From: Mucilaginibacter lappiensis
Lineage (GTDB): Bacteria > Bacteroidota > Bacteroidia > Sphingobacteriales > Sphingobacteriaceae
Assembly (NCBI RefSeq): GCF_900155965.1
Contig: NZ_FTMG01000012.1
Location: forward strand, 124,001 to 188,000
Length of the DNA: 64,000 bases
Direction of reading: 5' to 3'
Shown: one piece after another, positions 49,107 through 57,721 of the stretch
How positions within the stretch are numbered: position 1 is the stretch's first letter
How the letters are laid out: every line of letters starts with the position of its first letter
The notes under the pieces: generated by a model
What the model was told of the DNA's origin: nothing
The model's database searches: none
What the model saw: the letters and a program-made list of their open reading frames with translations, nothing else
Made by a program: the position numbers and the translations under genes

Positions 49107-50108
49107 ATGATTGATGAAAAATGCTTTGTTATTTCTAAGTATAATAATGCGGTTTCTAAAATTGATAATAACATAGATCTTTTTGAGGAATTAAACATGA
49201 TAAAAACCGGTGTTTTTAAGGACTCGGTTTTATTATGTAGAAATTTACTAAATGAAGGCTTAGTTTTAGAATATAAACAAGCAAAAGCTAAATTGCCTGC
49301 TGTAACTTTCAGCGGTAGATTTAATGGCTCCCATAGGAAGGAAAATTTAATAGACTACAACGGGTTCATAATAATAGATTTAGATGGGATTGAGACTCTT
49401 AAAGTCAAAGAGTTAAAGCAAAAATTATTTGATGATGATTATGTTTGGGCAACTTGGACATCGCCATCAAATAGAGGGATAAAAATATTAATAAAGACTA
49501 ATGCGAACGTAGAAACACATAAATTATACTTTGATGAACTTGTAAAATATATAAAATTAAAGTACGATTTGAATGTAGATAAAAGTGGAAGTGATGTATG
49601 CCGATTATGTTTTTCTTCTTACGATCCCGATATTCTTATCAAAGAAAGTTATCATCTATTTGAAGTAGATGTTGAGACAATTTCTTCGAACTTAATAAAT
49701 GAAATAAATCCTAAGCGTCAGAAATCAAATACTATAATTCAGCCTAAATTTGTCAATTCTAATTTAGATAAACTGCTTTTTTATTCAACAGATAAAAAAA
49801 ACAGCCAGAGTGATAGAATTATTATGGGGAAAGTAATTAAATATCTAAAAAAGCATAGTATTTCAATTACTTCGAATTATGAACAATGGTACAAAGTGGG
49901 GCTTTCTATCGCTAATACATTTACATTTGATATAGGTAAAAAGTATTATTTGGAAGTGTGTAGTTTGGATGGAATAAATCATGATGAATATAAAAGTCTA
50001 TATCTACTTGAATACTGTTATCGGAACCGCAAAATGGATCAAGTTTCCTTTGCTACAATTATATACTTTGCAGAACAAAAAGGGTTCATATTAAAAAATA
50101 AAACATAG
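49107..50108 (+). CDS. VirE-N/BT4734-like primase-fold protein with PriCT-2-like C-terminus
   Basis: 333 residues, AT-rich. Residues about 68-180 resemble the VirE N-terminal (BT4734) domain of Bacteroidota mobile elements: VTFSGRFNGSHRKENLIDYNG, the acidic pair in FIIIDLDGIE, WTSPSNRGIKILIKTN, and SGSDVCRLCFSSYDPDI. These match the hhhDhD and hD motifs of archaeo-eukaryotic primase-like folds. Residues about 240-330 (KYLKKHSISITSNYEQWYKVGLSIANTF ... ATIIYFAEQKGF) resemble PriCT-2. The helicase (DUF3987/VirE-C) that normally follows is absent, so the protein is short or trimmed. It is divergent from the RT, sharing its spacer; joint function is inferred. Confidence 0.8.
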   Translation: MIDEKCFVISKYNNAVSKIDNNIDLFEELNMIKTGVFKDSVLLCRNLLNEGLVLEYKQAKAKLPAVTFSGRFNGSHRKENLIDYNGFIIIDLDGIETLKVKELKQKLFDDDYVWATWTSPSNRGIKILIKTNANVETHKLYFDELVKYIKLKYDLNVDKSGSDVCRLCFSSYDPDILIKESYHLFEVDVETISSNLINEINPKRQKSNTIIQPKFVNSNLDKLLFYSTDKKNSQSDRIIMGKVIKYLKKHSISITSNYEQWYKVGLSIANTFTFDIGKKYYLEVCSLDGINHDEYKSLYLLEYCYRNRKMDQVSFATIIYFAEQKGFILKNKT

Positions 50109-50178
50109 GGTTTAGCATTCCTTTACCTCTTTTCGCATCTCTCCAGATTCCTTAATTTCCCCCTCCAAACAACATCCC

Positions 50179-50790
50179 ATGCAAAACAATCTGCAGCAAA
50201 GCTTTGGCAATATCGATATCTATTTGTTCGATCAGTTATTGAAAGGGCGCTTTGATCATTGCGAAACCGTACTGGATGCCGGCTGCGGCGGCGGGCGCAA
50301 CCTGGTGTATTTTATGCAAAATGGCTTTGATGTATATGGTACCGACCAAAGTGCAGAAGCTGTAGAGGCGGTAAAACAGCTCTCGGCAAAGCTTTCATCT
50401 ACACACGCGCTCAACAAATTCCGGGTATCTGGCGTGGAGGATATGCCCTGGGCCGATAATCATTTCGACCTGGTGATCTGCAGCGCCGTATTGCATTTTG
50501 CCAAAAATGAGCAGCACTTTGATAATATGGTACGTTCGCTGTGGCGGGTGCTGAAACCAGGCGGTTATCTGTTTGCCCGCCTGGCATCGGATATCGGTAT
50601 CGAAGAATTGGTGGCAAGCACAGGCAATGGCCGCTACCTGCTACCCGATGGCTCCGAACGTTTCCTGGTGAATGAGCAAACGCTGCTCCGGTACACTGCC
50701 GAATTAGGCGGCTCTCTTTATGAACCCATCAAAACCACCAATGTGCAAAACCTGCGTTGTATGACCACCTGGTGTGTGCAAAAGCAGTAA
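50179..50790 (+). CDS. Class I SAM-dependent methyltransferase
   Basis: 203 residues with a standard Methyltransf_11-type Rossmann fold: motif I TVLDAGCGGGRNLVYF (about 31-46), motif II with VYGTDQSAEAVEAV, motif III EDMPWADNHFDLVICSAVLHFA (about 90-111, read in parts), and RVLKPGGYLFARLA. It uses S-adenosylmethionine on a small molecule; the substrate is not indicated. GC content and codon use return to the genome norm here, marking the right side of the AT-rich island. Confidence 0.92.
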   Translation: MQNNLQQSFGNIDIYLFDQLLKGRFDHCETVLDAGCGGGRNLVYFMQNGFDVYGTDQSAEAVEAVKQLSAKLSSTHALNKFRVSGVEDMPWADNHFDLVICSAVLHFAKNEQHFDNMVRSLWRVLKPGGYLFARLASDIGIEELVASTGNGRYLLPDGSERFLVNEQTLLRYTAELGGSLYEPIKTTNVQNLRCMTTWCVQKQ

Positions 50791-50861
50791 AGCTTAATTC
50801 AAACTAATAACAAATAGTTATTTATACCGATTACTAACCTTAATGCAGGTACCTTTAACCT

Positions 50862-51554
50862 ATGCATCACGAACAACATTTACAAAGCTCAGACACCATC
50901 AGGGACATTGTTATTGGTATGTCTGATGGGCTAACGGTACCTTTTGCCCTGGCCGCTGGTTTAAGCGGGGCAGTAAACTCCTCGGGTATTGTGATCACGG
51001 CCGGGATAGCCGAAATTGTGGCAGGGTCCATCGCTATGGGCCTGGGCGGTTTTTTGGCCGGTCGTACCGAAGCCGATCATTATGCTTCTGAACTGAAAAG
51101 GGAGTATGAGGAGGTAGAAAAAGTACCCGAGCAGGAAAAAGCAGAAGTAAAGGAAGTGTTCGCGGCCTTTGGCCTGTCGGAAAAACTACAGCATGAAGTT
51201 GCCGAAGAAATGGCCAAAGACAAAGATAAATGGGTTGATTTTATGATGCGCTATGAGTTGGGGCTGGAAGAGCCCAAAGCTAACCGGGCCACACAAAGCG
51301 CCATCACCATTGGTGTATCCTATATTGTTGGAGGCATTATCCCGCTCTCGCCCTATTTTTTTATTGCCGATTCAACGCAGGCTTTATATTATTCTTGCGG
51401 TATTACCATGATCTGCCTGTTTGTGTTTGGCTATTTCAAAAGCAAGGTAACCGGGCAACCTGCTATCAAAGGCGCACTGAAAGTATTACTGATAGGAGCC
51501 CTGGCTGCTGCTGCTGCATTTGGAATGGCTAAGCTGATCAACGGGCAGCATTAA
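50862..51554 (+). CDS. VIT1/CCC1-family iron/manganese transporter
   Basis: 230 residues with five TM helices. The N-terminal DTIRDIVIGMSDGLTVPFALAAGLSGA is the VIT1/CCC1 signature. It is followed by GIAEIVAGSIAMGLGGFLAGRTEADHY, whose loop has the conserved metal-site residues. A long charged cytoplasmic helix (about 78-125; Glu-rich, EREYEEVEKVPEQEKAEVKE region) matches the iron-capturing hydrophilic region. The last three helices follow. It moves Fe2+ or Mn2+ across the inner membrane, probably outward. Monocistronic. Confidence 0.93.
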   Translation: MHHEQHLQSSDTIRDIVIGMSDGLTVPFALAAGLSGAVNSSGIVITAGIAEIVAGSIAMGLGGFLAGRTEADHYASELKREYEEVEKVPEQEKAEVKEVFAAFGLSEKLQHEVAEEMAKDKDKWVDFMMRYELGLEEPKANRATQSAITIGVSYIVGGIIPLSPYFFIADSTQALYYSCGITMICLFVFGYFKSKVTGQPAIKGALKVLLIGALAAAAAFGMAKLINGQH

Positions 51555-51557
51555 AAC

Positions 51558-51776
51558 TCATGTTTTTTTAGGAGAGTGGTAATTAGGATTATATATAAAG
51601 TCGCCGGTAATTATTCCTTTTGAGTTGACCTTCCATGCACCTTTTATAGCCTGTGGAGGTACATTTTCTTCATTTTTGAAAGCTTCGTCAATTACATACA
51701 CCCATCCATCTGGATTGTTCAATGCTTCTTTAACGACATCTTCAGGGAGGGGCCTTTTTCGATTAAGAAAACTCAT
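51558..51776 (-). CDS. Small hypothetical protein
   Basis: The start is chosen at MSFLNRKRPLPEDVVKEALN (51776), 72 residues; ten more upstream codons are possible. It is soluble, with an acidic helix (PEDVVKEALNNPDGWVYVID) and a strand pair (AIKGAWKVNSKGIITGDFIYNPNY). It is similar in style to small immunity or colicin-E2-like tolerance proteins, but no family is recognised. Convergent with the VIT1-like gene (3-base gap) and 31 bp downstream of the FMN reductase gene on the same strand. Confidence 0.6.
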   Translation of the reverse strand: MSFLNRKRPLPEDVVKEALNNPDGWVYVIDEAFKNEENVPPQAIKGAWKVNSKGIITGDFIYNPNYHSPKKT

Positions 51777-51807
51777 AGATAATAATTGACCGACAATGAA
51801 TGGCAAA

Positions 51808-52329
51808 CTAAAATTTAATAAACTTATCTATTTGTTCGTCGGTAAATTTTAAAGTATCGGCATTTAACAAATTGCCATCCTGATCCATTTCTTTATTGAT
51901 AGAGGAGATGTGGATTTTTAACGACATGATGTTGAGATGCATGTAATGGCAAACTCCCGTAAAATGATCGATACCCCTGATATTGCCGTACTTGCCGGAT
52001 GACAGACCAACCAACGCGGCTTTTTTATCATAAAAGCTGGATGGGAAATCGCAGGCATCCATAAAAACCTTCAATACGCCCGGGAAGCTGCCATTGTATT
52101 CGGGGATGATAAATATGAATTTATCGGTACGGTTAATCAAATCCTGTATCGGTTCAAACTCCGGGCTGCGCTTGCCGTACAAATCGGTTTGTATCACATT
52201 TGCCGGCAGATCGGCCAATGAAAATATACCTGCCTCAACGCCTTTCTCACTCAATTTTTGCTGATAATATTTAGCAAGCTTAAGTGTATGGCTTCCGGGG
52301 CGATTGGTTGATGATATAATTGTGATCAT
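51808..52329 (-). CDS. NADPH-dependent FMN reductase
   Basis: 173 residues with a flavodoxin-like fold. The N-terminal phosphate loop TIISSTNRPGSHTLKLAKYYQ binds FMN. PEYNGSFPGVLKVFMDAC holds the isoalloxazine-side loop (P-E-Y-N-G-S), and KAALVGLSSGKYGNIRG follows. These match the ArsH/YieF/azoreductase-like FMN_red family. It reduces FMN, quinones or azo compounds with NAD(P)H. Start at 52329, preceded by a word-based palindrome in the gap to parA. Confidence 0.92.
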   Translation of the reverse strand: MITIISSTNRPGSHTLKLAKYYQQKLSEKGVEAGIFSLADLPANVIQTDLYGKRSPEFEPIQDLINRTDKFIFIIPEYNGSFPGVLKVFMDACDFPSSFYDKKAALVGLSSGKYGNIRGIDHFTGVCHYMHLNIMSLKIHISSINKEMDQDGNLLNADTLKFTDEQIDKFIKF

Positions 52330-52331
52330 GT

Positions 52332-52460
52332 ATAATTATTGATTTAATGAATTATTGATTGAAGCTCAAATATTCTTAAAGCTCCCATATTACTCAATAA
52401 TTCCGTTATTCAATAAATCATTCATTCAATAACTCAATAATTCAGTAATTCAATAATTAA
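52332..52460. repeat. Word-based inverted repeat (theme AATTCAATAA)
   Basis: Left part TTATTGATTTAATGAATTAT and right part TTATTCAATAAATCATTCATTCAATAACTC (read in parts) are mutually complementary with repeated AATTCAATAA, TTATTGAATTATTG words. It lies between the FMN reductase and parA, which are divergent. The parA promoter region is the remaining 52461-52611. Confidence 0.7.
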
Positions 52461-52611
52461 ATTGTTTGTAAATTGCCAAATCCTGTGGATTTCGGAATAG
52501 TTTTAAATCCGTATCTTTATCACCGGACAAAAACTTTACGAAAGTAGAAATTTCCGGTTCTATTTTTCGTTGTTATAAATCATAGTAATATAAATTTTGT
52601 AAGGATATAGA

Positions 52612-53415
52612 ATGAGTAAAATAATTGCTTTAGCCAACCAGAAAGGTGGCGTAGGAAAAACTACATCATCTATAAATCTGGCCGCAAGTTTGGCCGTATT
52701 AGATTTTAAAACCTTGTTGGTTGATGCGGATCCGCAGGCTAATTCAACATCGGGTATCGGTTTTGATCCCCGTAACATCAAGAATAGTATTTACGAGTGC
52801 ATCATAAACCAGGTTGACCCGCATGAGGCTATCCAGAAAACGGATACCCCAAACCTTGATCTGCTACCGGCCCATATCGATCTGGTAGGTGCCGAGATTG
52901 AAATGATTAACCTGAGCGGCCGCGAGTATAAAATGAAACAGGTATTTGAAGCCATACAAAACGAGTATGACTTTATTATTATCGACTGCTCGCCATCTTT
53001 AGGTTTGATCACTATCAACGCGCTAACCGCAGCCAATTCGGTAATTATACCTGTACAATGTGAATACTTTGCGTTGGAAGGTTTGGGTAAATTACTTAAC
53101 ACCATAAAAATTGTACAGTCGCGCCTTAACCCGCAGCTGGAAATTGAAGGTATATTATTAACCATGTACGATGTGCGTTTGCGTTTGAGCAACCAGGTGG
53201 TTGATGAAGTTAAAACGCATTTTGAGGATATGGTTTTTGATACCATCATTCAGCGTAACACCCGTTTAAGCGAAGCGCCAAGCTTCGGTGTATCGGTAAT
53301 TATGCATGATGCCACCTGTAAGGGTGCCATCAATTATTTAAACCTGGCCCGCGAAATTATTGAGAAGAACGGCCTCACCAAGAACGAGTCGGAAGCCGCG
53401 ACAGCAACAGTGTAA
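52612..53415 (+). CDS. parA: Chromosome-partitioning ATPase ParA (Soj)
   Basis: 267 residues. Deviant Walker A KGGVGKTTSS at 11-20 with the two lysines, Walker A' motif LLVDADPQANSTSG near 36-49, Walker B FIIIDCSPSLGLITINALTA. ParA moves along nucleoid DNA in an ATP-dependent gradient and positions the origin through ParB. There is no N-terminal HTH, so it is the chromosomal type. The stop is 3 bases before the parB start, a classic parAB operon. A palindromic parS was not found in the window. Confidence 0.97.
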   Translation: MSKIIALANQKGGVGKTTSSINLAASLAVLDFKTLLVDADPQANSTSGIGFDPRNIKNSIYECIINQVDPHEAIQKTDTPNLDLLPAHIDLVGAEIEMINLSGREYKMKQVFEAIQNEYDFIIIDCSPSLGLITINALTAANSVIIPVQCEYFALEGLGKLLNTIKIVQSRLNPQLEIEGILLTMYDVRLRLSNQVVDEVKTHFEDMVFDTIIQRNTRLSEAPSFGVSVIMHDATCKGAINYLNLAREIIEKNGLTKNESEAATATV

Positions 53416-53418
53416 CCA

Positions 53419-54342
53419 ATGAGTAGTGAAAGAAGAAATGCCCTGGGCAAAGGATTAAGTGCGCTGTTGAATGACTCTGTAAACGTACAACCTTATAATA
53501 AAACCAAGGATAAAGATAAAGAAGCCTCCACATCAGCTGTGGAGGTTAATAGCCTGGGCTCGGTAAATGAGATACAACTGGCCGAAATTGAGGTAAACCC
53601 CTTTCAGCCCCGTACCGATTTTGATGAACAAGCCCTGGCCGAACTGGCCGACTCCATTAAACTGCAAGGGTTAATACAGCCCATTACGGTAAGGCGCATT
53701 AACGCGCATAAATACCAGCTCATATCGGGCGAGCGCCGTTTCCGTGCTTCAAAAATAGCCGGGTTAACGCAGATACCTGCCTATGTGCGTACCGCCAACG
53801 ACCAGCAAATGCTGGAGATGGCCCTCATCGAAAACATCCAGCGCGAAAACCTGAATGCCATTGAAGTGGCCCTCAGCTTTCAGCGCATGATTGAAGAATG
53901 TAACCTGAAACAGGAAGAGCTGGGCGACCGCGTGAGCAAAAACCGCTCAACCGTAACCAATTATTTGCGTTTGTTAAAGTTGCCGCCAAGCATACAGGCA
54001 TCCATCCGCGATGGAGCTTTAACCATGGGTCATGCCAAGGCTTTGATCACTATTGACGATCCCGCCAAACAATTATATTTACATCAACATATCATTCAGC
54101 AAGGTTTATCCGTTCGTAAAGCTGAAGAACTGGCTCGTGAAATACAGAAGTCGCCGGTAAAGAAGGAAGGGAAACAACCCGAACCCGTATCATACCAGCT
54201 GCAAAAAATACAGGACGATCTGGCTTCAAAGTTTAGTACAAGGGTAAAACTTAAGGTAGGCAACAAAGGGAGCGGTGTTATTGAAATACCTTTTCTTTCA
54301 GACGATGATCTGGGCCGTATCCTGGAGATGCTGGATTGGTAA
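53419..54342 (+). CDS. parB: Chromosome-partitioning protein ParB
   Basis: 307 residues. Box I/II (GERRFRASKIAG, 104-115; ALIENIQRENLNAIE, read in parts) forms the CTP-binding ParB/Srx domain, followed by a DNA-binding HTH region (LGDRVSKNRSTVTNYLRLLKLP) near 160-185 and a C-terminal dimerisation domain (ARKFSTRVKLKVGNKGS region). It loads at parS and spreads as a sliding clamp. The N-terminal MSSERRNALGKGLSALLND contains the ParA-stimulating R-x-x-L-G-K-G-L-x-A-L-L motif. Confidence 0.97.
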   Translation: MSSERRNALGKGLSALLNDSVNVQPYNKTKDKDKEASTSAVEVNSLGSVNEIQLAEIEVNPFQPRTDFDEQALAELADSIKLQGLIQPITVRRINAHKYQLISGERRFRASKIAGLTQIPAYVRTANDQQMLEMALIENIQRENLNAIEVALSFQRMIEECNLKQEELGDRVSKNRSTVTNYLRLLKLPPSIQASIRDGALTMGHAKALITIDDPAKQLYLHQHIIQQGLSVRKAEELAREIQKSPVKKEGKQPEPVSYQLQKIQDDLASKFSTRVKLKVGNKGSGVIEIPFLSDDDLGRILEMLDW

Positions 54343-54346
54343 GACC

Positions 54347-54440
54347 GAGAGCCAAGAAATTAGAGTCAAGAATCAAGACATGAAGATAAATTTACGATTA
54401 TCACTTTTTCTTGGTTCTTGACTCTAATTTCTTGCCTCTT
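54347..54440. repeat. Word-based inverted repeat (theme TTAGAGTCAAGAATCAAG)
   Basis: The left arm (54347-54377, AGCCAAGAAATTAGAGTC, AAGAATCAAG) and right arm (54409-54440, CTTGGTTCTTGACTCTAATT, TCTTGCCTCTT) pair over about 30 bp with two mismatches. It shares its word theme with the gap at 20321-20434. Confidence 0.82.
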
Positions 54441-54457
54441 AAATATTATATTAAAAG

Positions 54458-55144
54458 ATGTATAAATTCCTGCTTGTTATTGGTTTAGTTACCGTATTTG
54501 CTTTAACGGCAAAAGCGCAAGGGCTTGGGCCAGATACCGTGAAATCTGGTAAAAGCGACACTACGAAAAAAGCGTCGAATACAGCCCCCGGCTCTTTTGC
54601 GCCGCCTATTAAAAAAGAAAAAGTATATCATCCCGATAGCTTACACAGTCCCCATAAGGCGGTAATGCACTCCTTAATGATTCCGGGATGGGGCCAGCTG
54701 TATAACCGTAGCTGGTGGAAAGTACCAATCATCTATGGTGGTCTGGGCCTTTTGGTTTCGGCGGTGATATTTAATCAAAAAAATTATAACGAAAATTTAG
54801 CGATATATAATTATCGTAAGCAGGGTATCGCTCCCACACCCGGTCAGCCGTATTATGCTACATACCAGTTATATGCCCAGTATAATGTGCCCGATGCTAG
54901 TATCATCAGCCAGCTCGATGGCTACAGACGTAACCGCGATCTGAGCTATTTCGGTATTTTGGCTGCCTGGGGTATACAGACTGTTGAAGCTTACATCGAT
55001 GCCAAATTCATGCATTCCTATACGGTTGATAACAACCTGGGCATGAATATGAAAATTACCCCAGGTTTAATCAACCAGCCGGTTTATGCACAAACTGCTA
55101 ATACTTCTTATATTCCGTCGATAAAAATTACCTTTACGTTTTAG
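54458..55144 (+). CDS. DUF5683 exported/membrane protein
   Basis: 228 residues. The signal-like start (MYKFLLVIGLVTVFALTAKAQG) is followed by a Ser/Lys/Pro-rich linker and the DUF5683 core: HKAVMHSLMIPGWGQLYNRSWWKVPIIYGGLGLLV (read in parts). The pattern M-x-S-x-x-x-P-G-x-G-Q is the hallmark of this Bacteroidota family. Two hydrophobic segments (about 90-108 and 165-185) suggest membrane attachment. It sits in the conserved parA-parB-DUF5683-dapB-lepB order. Molecular role unknown. Confidence 0.88.
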   Translation: MYKFLLVIGLVTVFALTAKAQGLGPDTVKSGKSDTTKKASNTAPGSFAPPIKKEKVYHPDSLHSPHKAVMHSLMIPGWGQLYNRSWWKVPIIYGGLGLLVSAVIFNQKNYNENLAIYNYRKQGIAPTPGQPYYATYQLYAQYNVPDASIISQLDGYRRNRDLSYFGILAAWGIQTVEAYIDAKFMHSYTVDNNLGMNMKITPGLINQPVYAQTANTSYIPSIKITFTF

Positions 55145-55146
55145 AT

Positions 55147-55272
55147 TAGTATCAAGTAGCTAGTATCAAGTATCAGATTTTTTAAGAGATTAAACAATTA
55201 AGAGAGCTTTGATACACGCCATTTATATATAGGGCAGCTGTCTTGATACTTGATACTAGCTACTTGATACTA
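55147..55272. repeat. Word-based inverted repeat (theme AGTATCAAGT)
   Basis: The left arm (55147-55176) TAGTATCAAGTAGCTAGTAT then CAAGTATCAG, and the right arm (55242-55272) CTTGATACTTGATACTAGCT then ACTTGATACTA, pair almost perfectly over 29-30 bp with a loop of about 66 nt. It is the most exact of the word palindromes here. Confidence 0.88.
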
Positions 55273-55279
55273 AAAAATA

Positions 55280-56026
55280 ATGAAAATAGCATTACTGGGT
55301 TATGGAAAAATGGGCAAGATCATCGAGAAGATCGCCATTAGCCGCAAACATGAAATTGTGTTAACGATAGATCACGATACCCTGGATGATCTGACGGTTG
55401 AAAACTTACAAAAAGCCGATGTGGTTATTGAATTTACCATGCCGGCATCAGTATTGGATAACATTAAGCACTGCTTTAATGCAGGCGTGCCCATTGTAGT
55501 TGGTACAACCGGTTGGTACGATCAAATACCCGAAATAAAGCAGCTTTGCGAAGAGAGTAACAATACCTTGTTGTACGGATCAAACTTTAGCGTTGGCGTA
55601 AATATATTTTTTCATGTTAACCGCCTGCTGGCCAAAGTAATGAACAACTATCCGTACTATGATGTGCAGGTAGAAGAGATTCATCATACCCAAAAGCTCG
55701 ACTCGCCCAGCGGCACTGCTATCACCATTGCCGAAGGTATCCTGGATAACCTGGAAACCAAATCTGAATGGGTTAATGTTTTAACTACAGATGATAAAAG
55801 CGATGACGACGCGGTTTCCAATAACCAATTGCTGATCGAATCTTTACGTATCGACAGCGTTCCAGGTACGCATACCGTTATTTACGACTCGGAAGTGGAT
55901 ACCATCGAATTTAAACATACGGCCCATAACCGCAACGGTTTTGCCCTTGGCGCGGTACTGGCTGCCGAATGGGTGCACAATAAAAAAGGTTTTTATGCTG
56001 TTGATGCTATGTTTGATTTTAAATAG
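55280..56026 (+). CDS. dapB: 4-hydroxy-tetrahydrodipicolinate reductase
   Basis: 248 residues. DapB reduces HTPA to tetrahydrodipicolinate with NAD(P)H in the lysine/diaminopimelate pathway, feeding peptidoglycan. The Rossmann motif GYGKMGKIIEK (6-16), VEEIHHTQKLDSPSGTAITIAEG (substrate His and S-P-S-G-T, about 130-155, read in parts) and FKHTAHNRNGFALGAVLAAEWV complete the family pattern. It starts 254 bp upstream of lepB across a 15-base gap from its stop (56027-56041), so dapB and the first lepB are co-transcribed. Confidence 0.97.
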   Translation: MKIALLGYGKMGKIIEKIAISRKHEIVLTIDHDTLDDLTVENLQKADVVIEFTMPASVLDNIKHCFNAGVPIVVGTTGWYDQIPEIKQLCEESNNTLLYGSNFSVGVNIFFHVNRLLAKVMNNYPYYDVQVEEIHHTQKLDSPSGTAITIAEGILDNLETKSEWVNVLTTDDKSDDDAVSNNQLLIESLRIDSVPGTHTVIYDSEVDTIEFKHTAHNRNGFALGAVLAAEWVHNKKGFYAVDAMFDFK

Positions 56027-56041
56027 CACCGCTATTTTTAA

Positions 56042-57484
56042 ATGGATATAGCCACATACACCGCCTTTTGTTTAACTGCCGGGCCATTAATAATTTTAAT
56101 GATTATCGGCTTATGGAAGTTATTTGAAAAAGCTGGTCGACCAGGTTGGGAATCCCTGATCCCGGTTTACAGTACCTATATCATGCTCAAACTCAGCGGC
56201 AGGCCCTGGTGGTTATTGCTGCTGTTACTGATACCTGGCATCAACATTATTATTGGTGTGGGCATAGCTATTGATTTTATCAAATCGTACGGTAAATTTA
56301 AAATAAGCCAGAACGCAGCTGTTATCCTGGTGCCGTTTATTTGTTTGCCTAAATGGGGTTTTGATAAAAATACGCGTTACCTGGGCCCTTCGGCAAGTGT
56401 CGATTTTCATGAAGAGCATCGGGAAAATCTTCAAAAATCAAGCACCCGCGAATGGGCCGAGGCGGTTATTTTCGCGGTAGTTGCTGCTACGCTTATCCGT
56501 TCGCTTTTTATCGAAGCCTATACCATCCCCACACCATCCATGGAAAGCTCACTGCTGGTGGGCGATTTTTTGTTTGTGAGCAAAATAAATTATGGTGCGC
56601 GCCTGCCCATGACACCTGTTGCCTTCCCATTTGCGCATCATACCATGCCACTTACCGGCGGTAAGGCCTATTGGGATGGCATCAAACTGCCGTATTTCAG
56701 GTTGCCCGGTTTTGGCGATGTTAAAAAGGGCGATGTGGTAGTATTTAATTATCCCATGGATGCCGATTCGCCCTTCTATCGTCCGGTTGATAAACGCGAA
56801 AATTATATCAAACGCTGCCAGGGGACTCCCGGCGATACCCTGAGTTTGCTTAACGCGCAGGTTTATATAAATGGTAAAGCAGCCATTACCCCTCCGCATG
56901 GCGAAATGGAGTATATGGTGCGTAACAGTGCGGGTAGTTTTAACCGGCAGGTGGTATTTGATCTGCACCTGTCAGATATTCAGCAGTTTACCAATCAGGA
57001 TTTTATGATGAACATGACCGCTCAATCGGCCGCTTTGTTGAAGCAGCAAGCCGATATTAAATCGGTTAGGCCAAACATCCGGCTCAGAGGGGTTTATGAC
57101 CCGGAGATATTTCCGCACAGCCCTAAATTCAGGTGGAATGTAGATAATTTGGGCTCCATCATTATCCCCAAAAAAGGCTGGACGGTAAAACTCGACAGTC
57201 TTACGCTACCCATCTATCGCCGTGCTATTGAAGTTTATGAACAGAATAAGCTGCAGGTAAATGGTAATAACATCATTATCAATGGCAAACCCGCCAGCAG
57301 TTACACCTTTAAGCTCAACTATTACTGGATGATGGGCGACAACCGTCATAATTCCGAAGATTCACGCTTTTGGGGTTTTGTTCCCGAAGACCATATTGTG
57401 GGCAAGGCCCTATTTGTATGGATGAGCTGGGATGCCGAAGTCCACCGCATCAGGTGGAGCAGGGTGATGAGAATGATTCATTGA
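56042..57484 (+). CDS. lepB: Signal peptidase I, paralogue 1 (with N-terminal membrane extension)
   Basis: 480 residues, much longer than E. coli LepB (324). Residues 1 to about 115 hold extra TM helices (GPLIILMIIGLWKLFEKAGRPGW, WWLLLLLLIPGINIII region), like DUF5684. The S26 peptidase follows: catalytic Ser166 in PTPSMESSLLVGD, general base Lys257 in YIKRCQGTPGD, and box E GDNRHNSEDSRFWGFVPEDH near 445. A long insertion (about 265-410) between boxes D and E is typical of the Bacteroidota type. Cleaves signal peptides at the periplasmic face. First of three tandem paralogues. Confidence 0.95.
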   Translation: MDIATYTAFCLTAGPLIILMIIGLWKLFEKAGRPGWESLIPVYSTYIMLKLSGRPWWLLLLLLIPGINIIIGVGIAIDFIKSYGKFKISQNAAVILVPFICLPKWGFDKNTRYLGPSASVDFHEEHRENLQKSSTREWAEAVIFAVVAATLIRSLFIEAYTIPTPSMESSLLVGDFLFVSKINYGARLPMTPVAFPFAHHTMPLTGGKAYWDGIKLPYFRLPGFGDVKKGDVVVFNYPMDADSPFYRPVDKRENYIKRCQGTPGDTLSLLNAQVYINGKAAITPPHGEMEYMVRNSAGSFNRQVVFDLHLSDIQQFTNQDFMMNMTAQSAALLKQQADIKSVRPNIRLRGVYDPEIFPHSPKFRWNVDNLGSIIIPKKGWTVKLDSLTLPIYRRAIEVYEQNKLQVNGNNIIINGKPASSYTFKLNYYWMMGDNRHNSEDSRFWGFVPEDHIVGKALFVWMSWDAEVHRIRWSRVMRMIH

Positions 57485-57719
57485 TGTGCGGATGTGCAAA
57501 TATGCAGATGTGCAAATGGGGGAATAGATTTGCGAATGCTGAGTAATTAATCTATACATGGTAACTCATCTGCATATCCACACATCTGCAGCTCATCTGC
57601 ACATTCGCACATTTGAATAGTAACATATAGCTTACAAAACAGTCATAGGAATAAAAAAATAATTATATACTTTTAAACCAATCTGCACATTTGCACATCC
57701 GCATATCTGCACATCTGAA
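57485..57719. repeat. Word-based inverted repeat (theme GCAGATGTGCAAAT)
   Basis: Left part (57485-57525) GATGTGCGGATGTGCAAATA, middle (57572-57618) ATCTGCACATTCGCACATTTG, and right part (57680-57718) CTGCACATTTGCACATCCGC then ATATCTGCACATCTG. Alternating sense and antisense copies of a 14-base word. It covers the gap between lepB paralogues 1 and 2 and ends 2 bases before the next ATG. Confidence 0.78.
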
Positions 57720-57721
57720 AT

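Noticed and set aside
52330..54460. parS site near parAB
   Set aside because: No TGTTTCACGTGAAACA-like 16-mer was found around the operon.
57485..57719. CRISPR-like array between lepB genes
   Set aside because: The repeated words vary in sequence and spacing and alternate orientation; there are no constant repeats with unique spacers and no cas genes.
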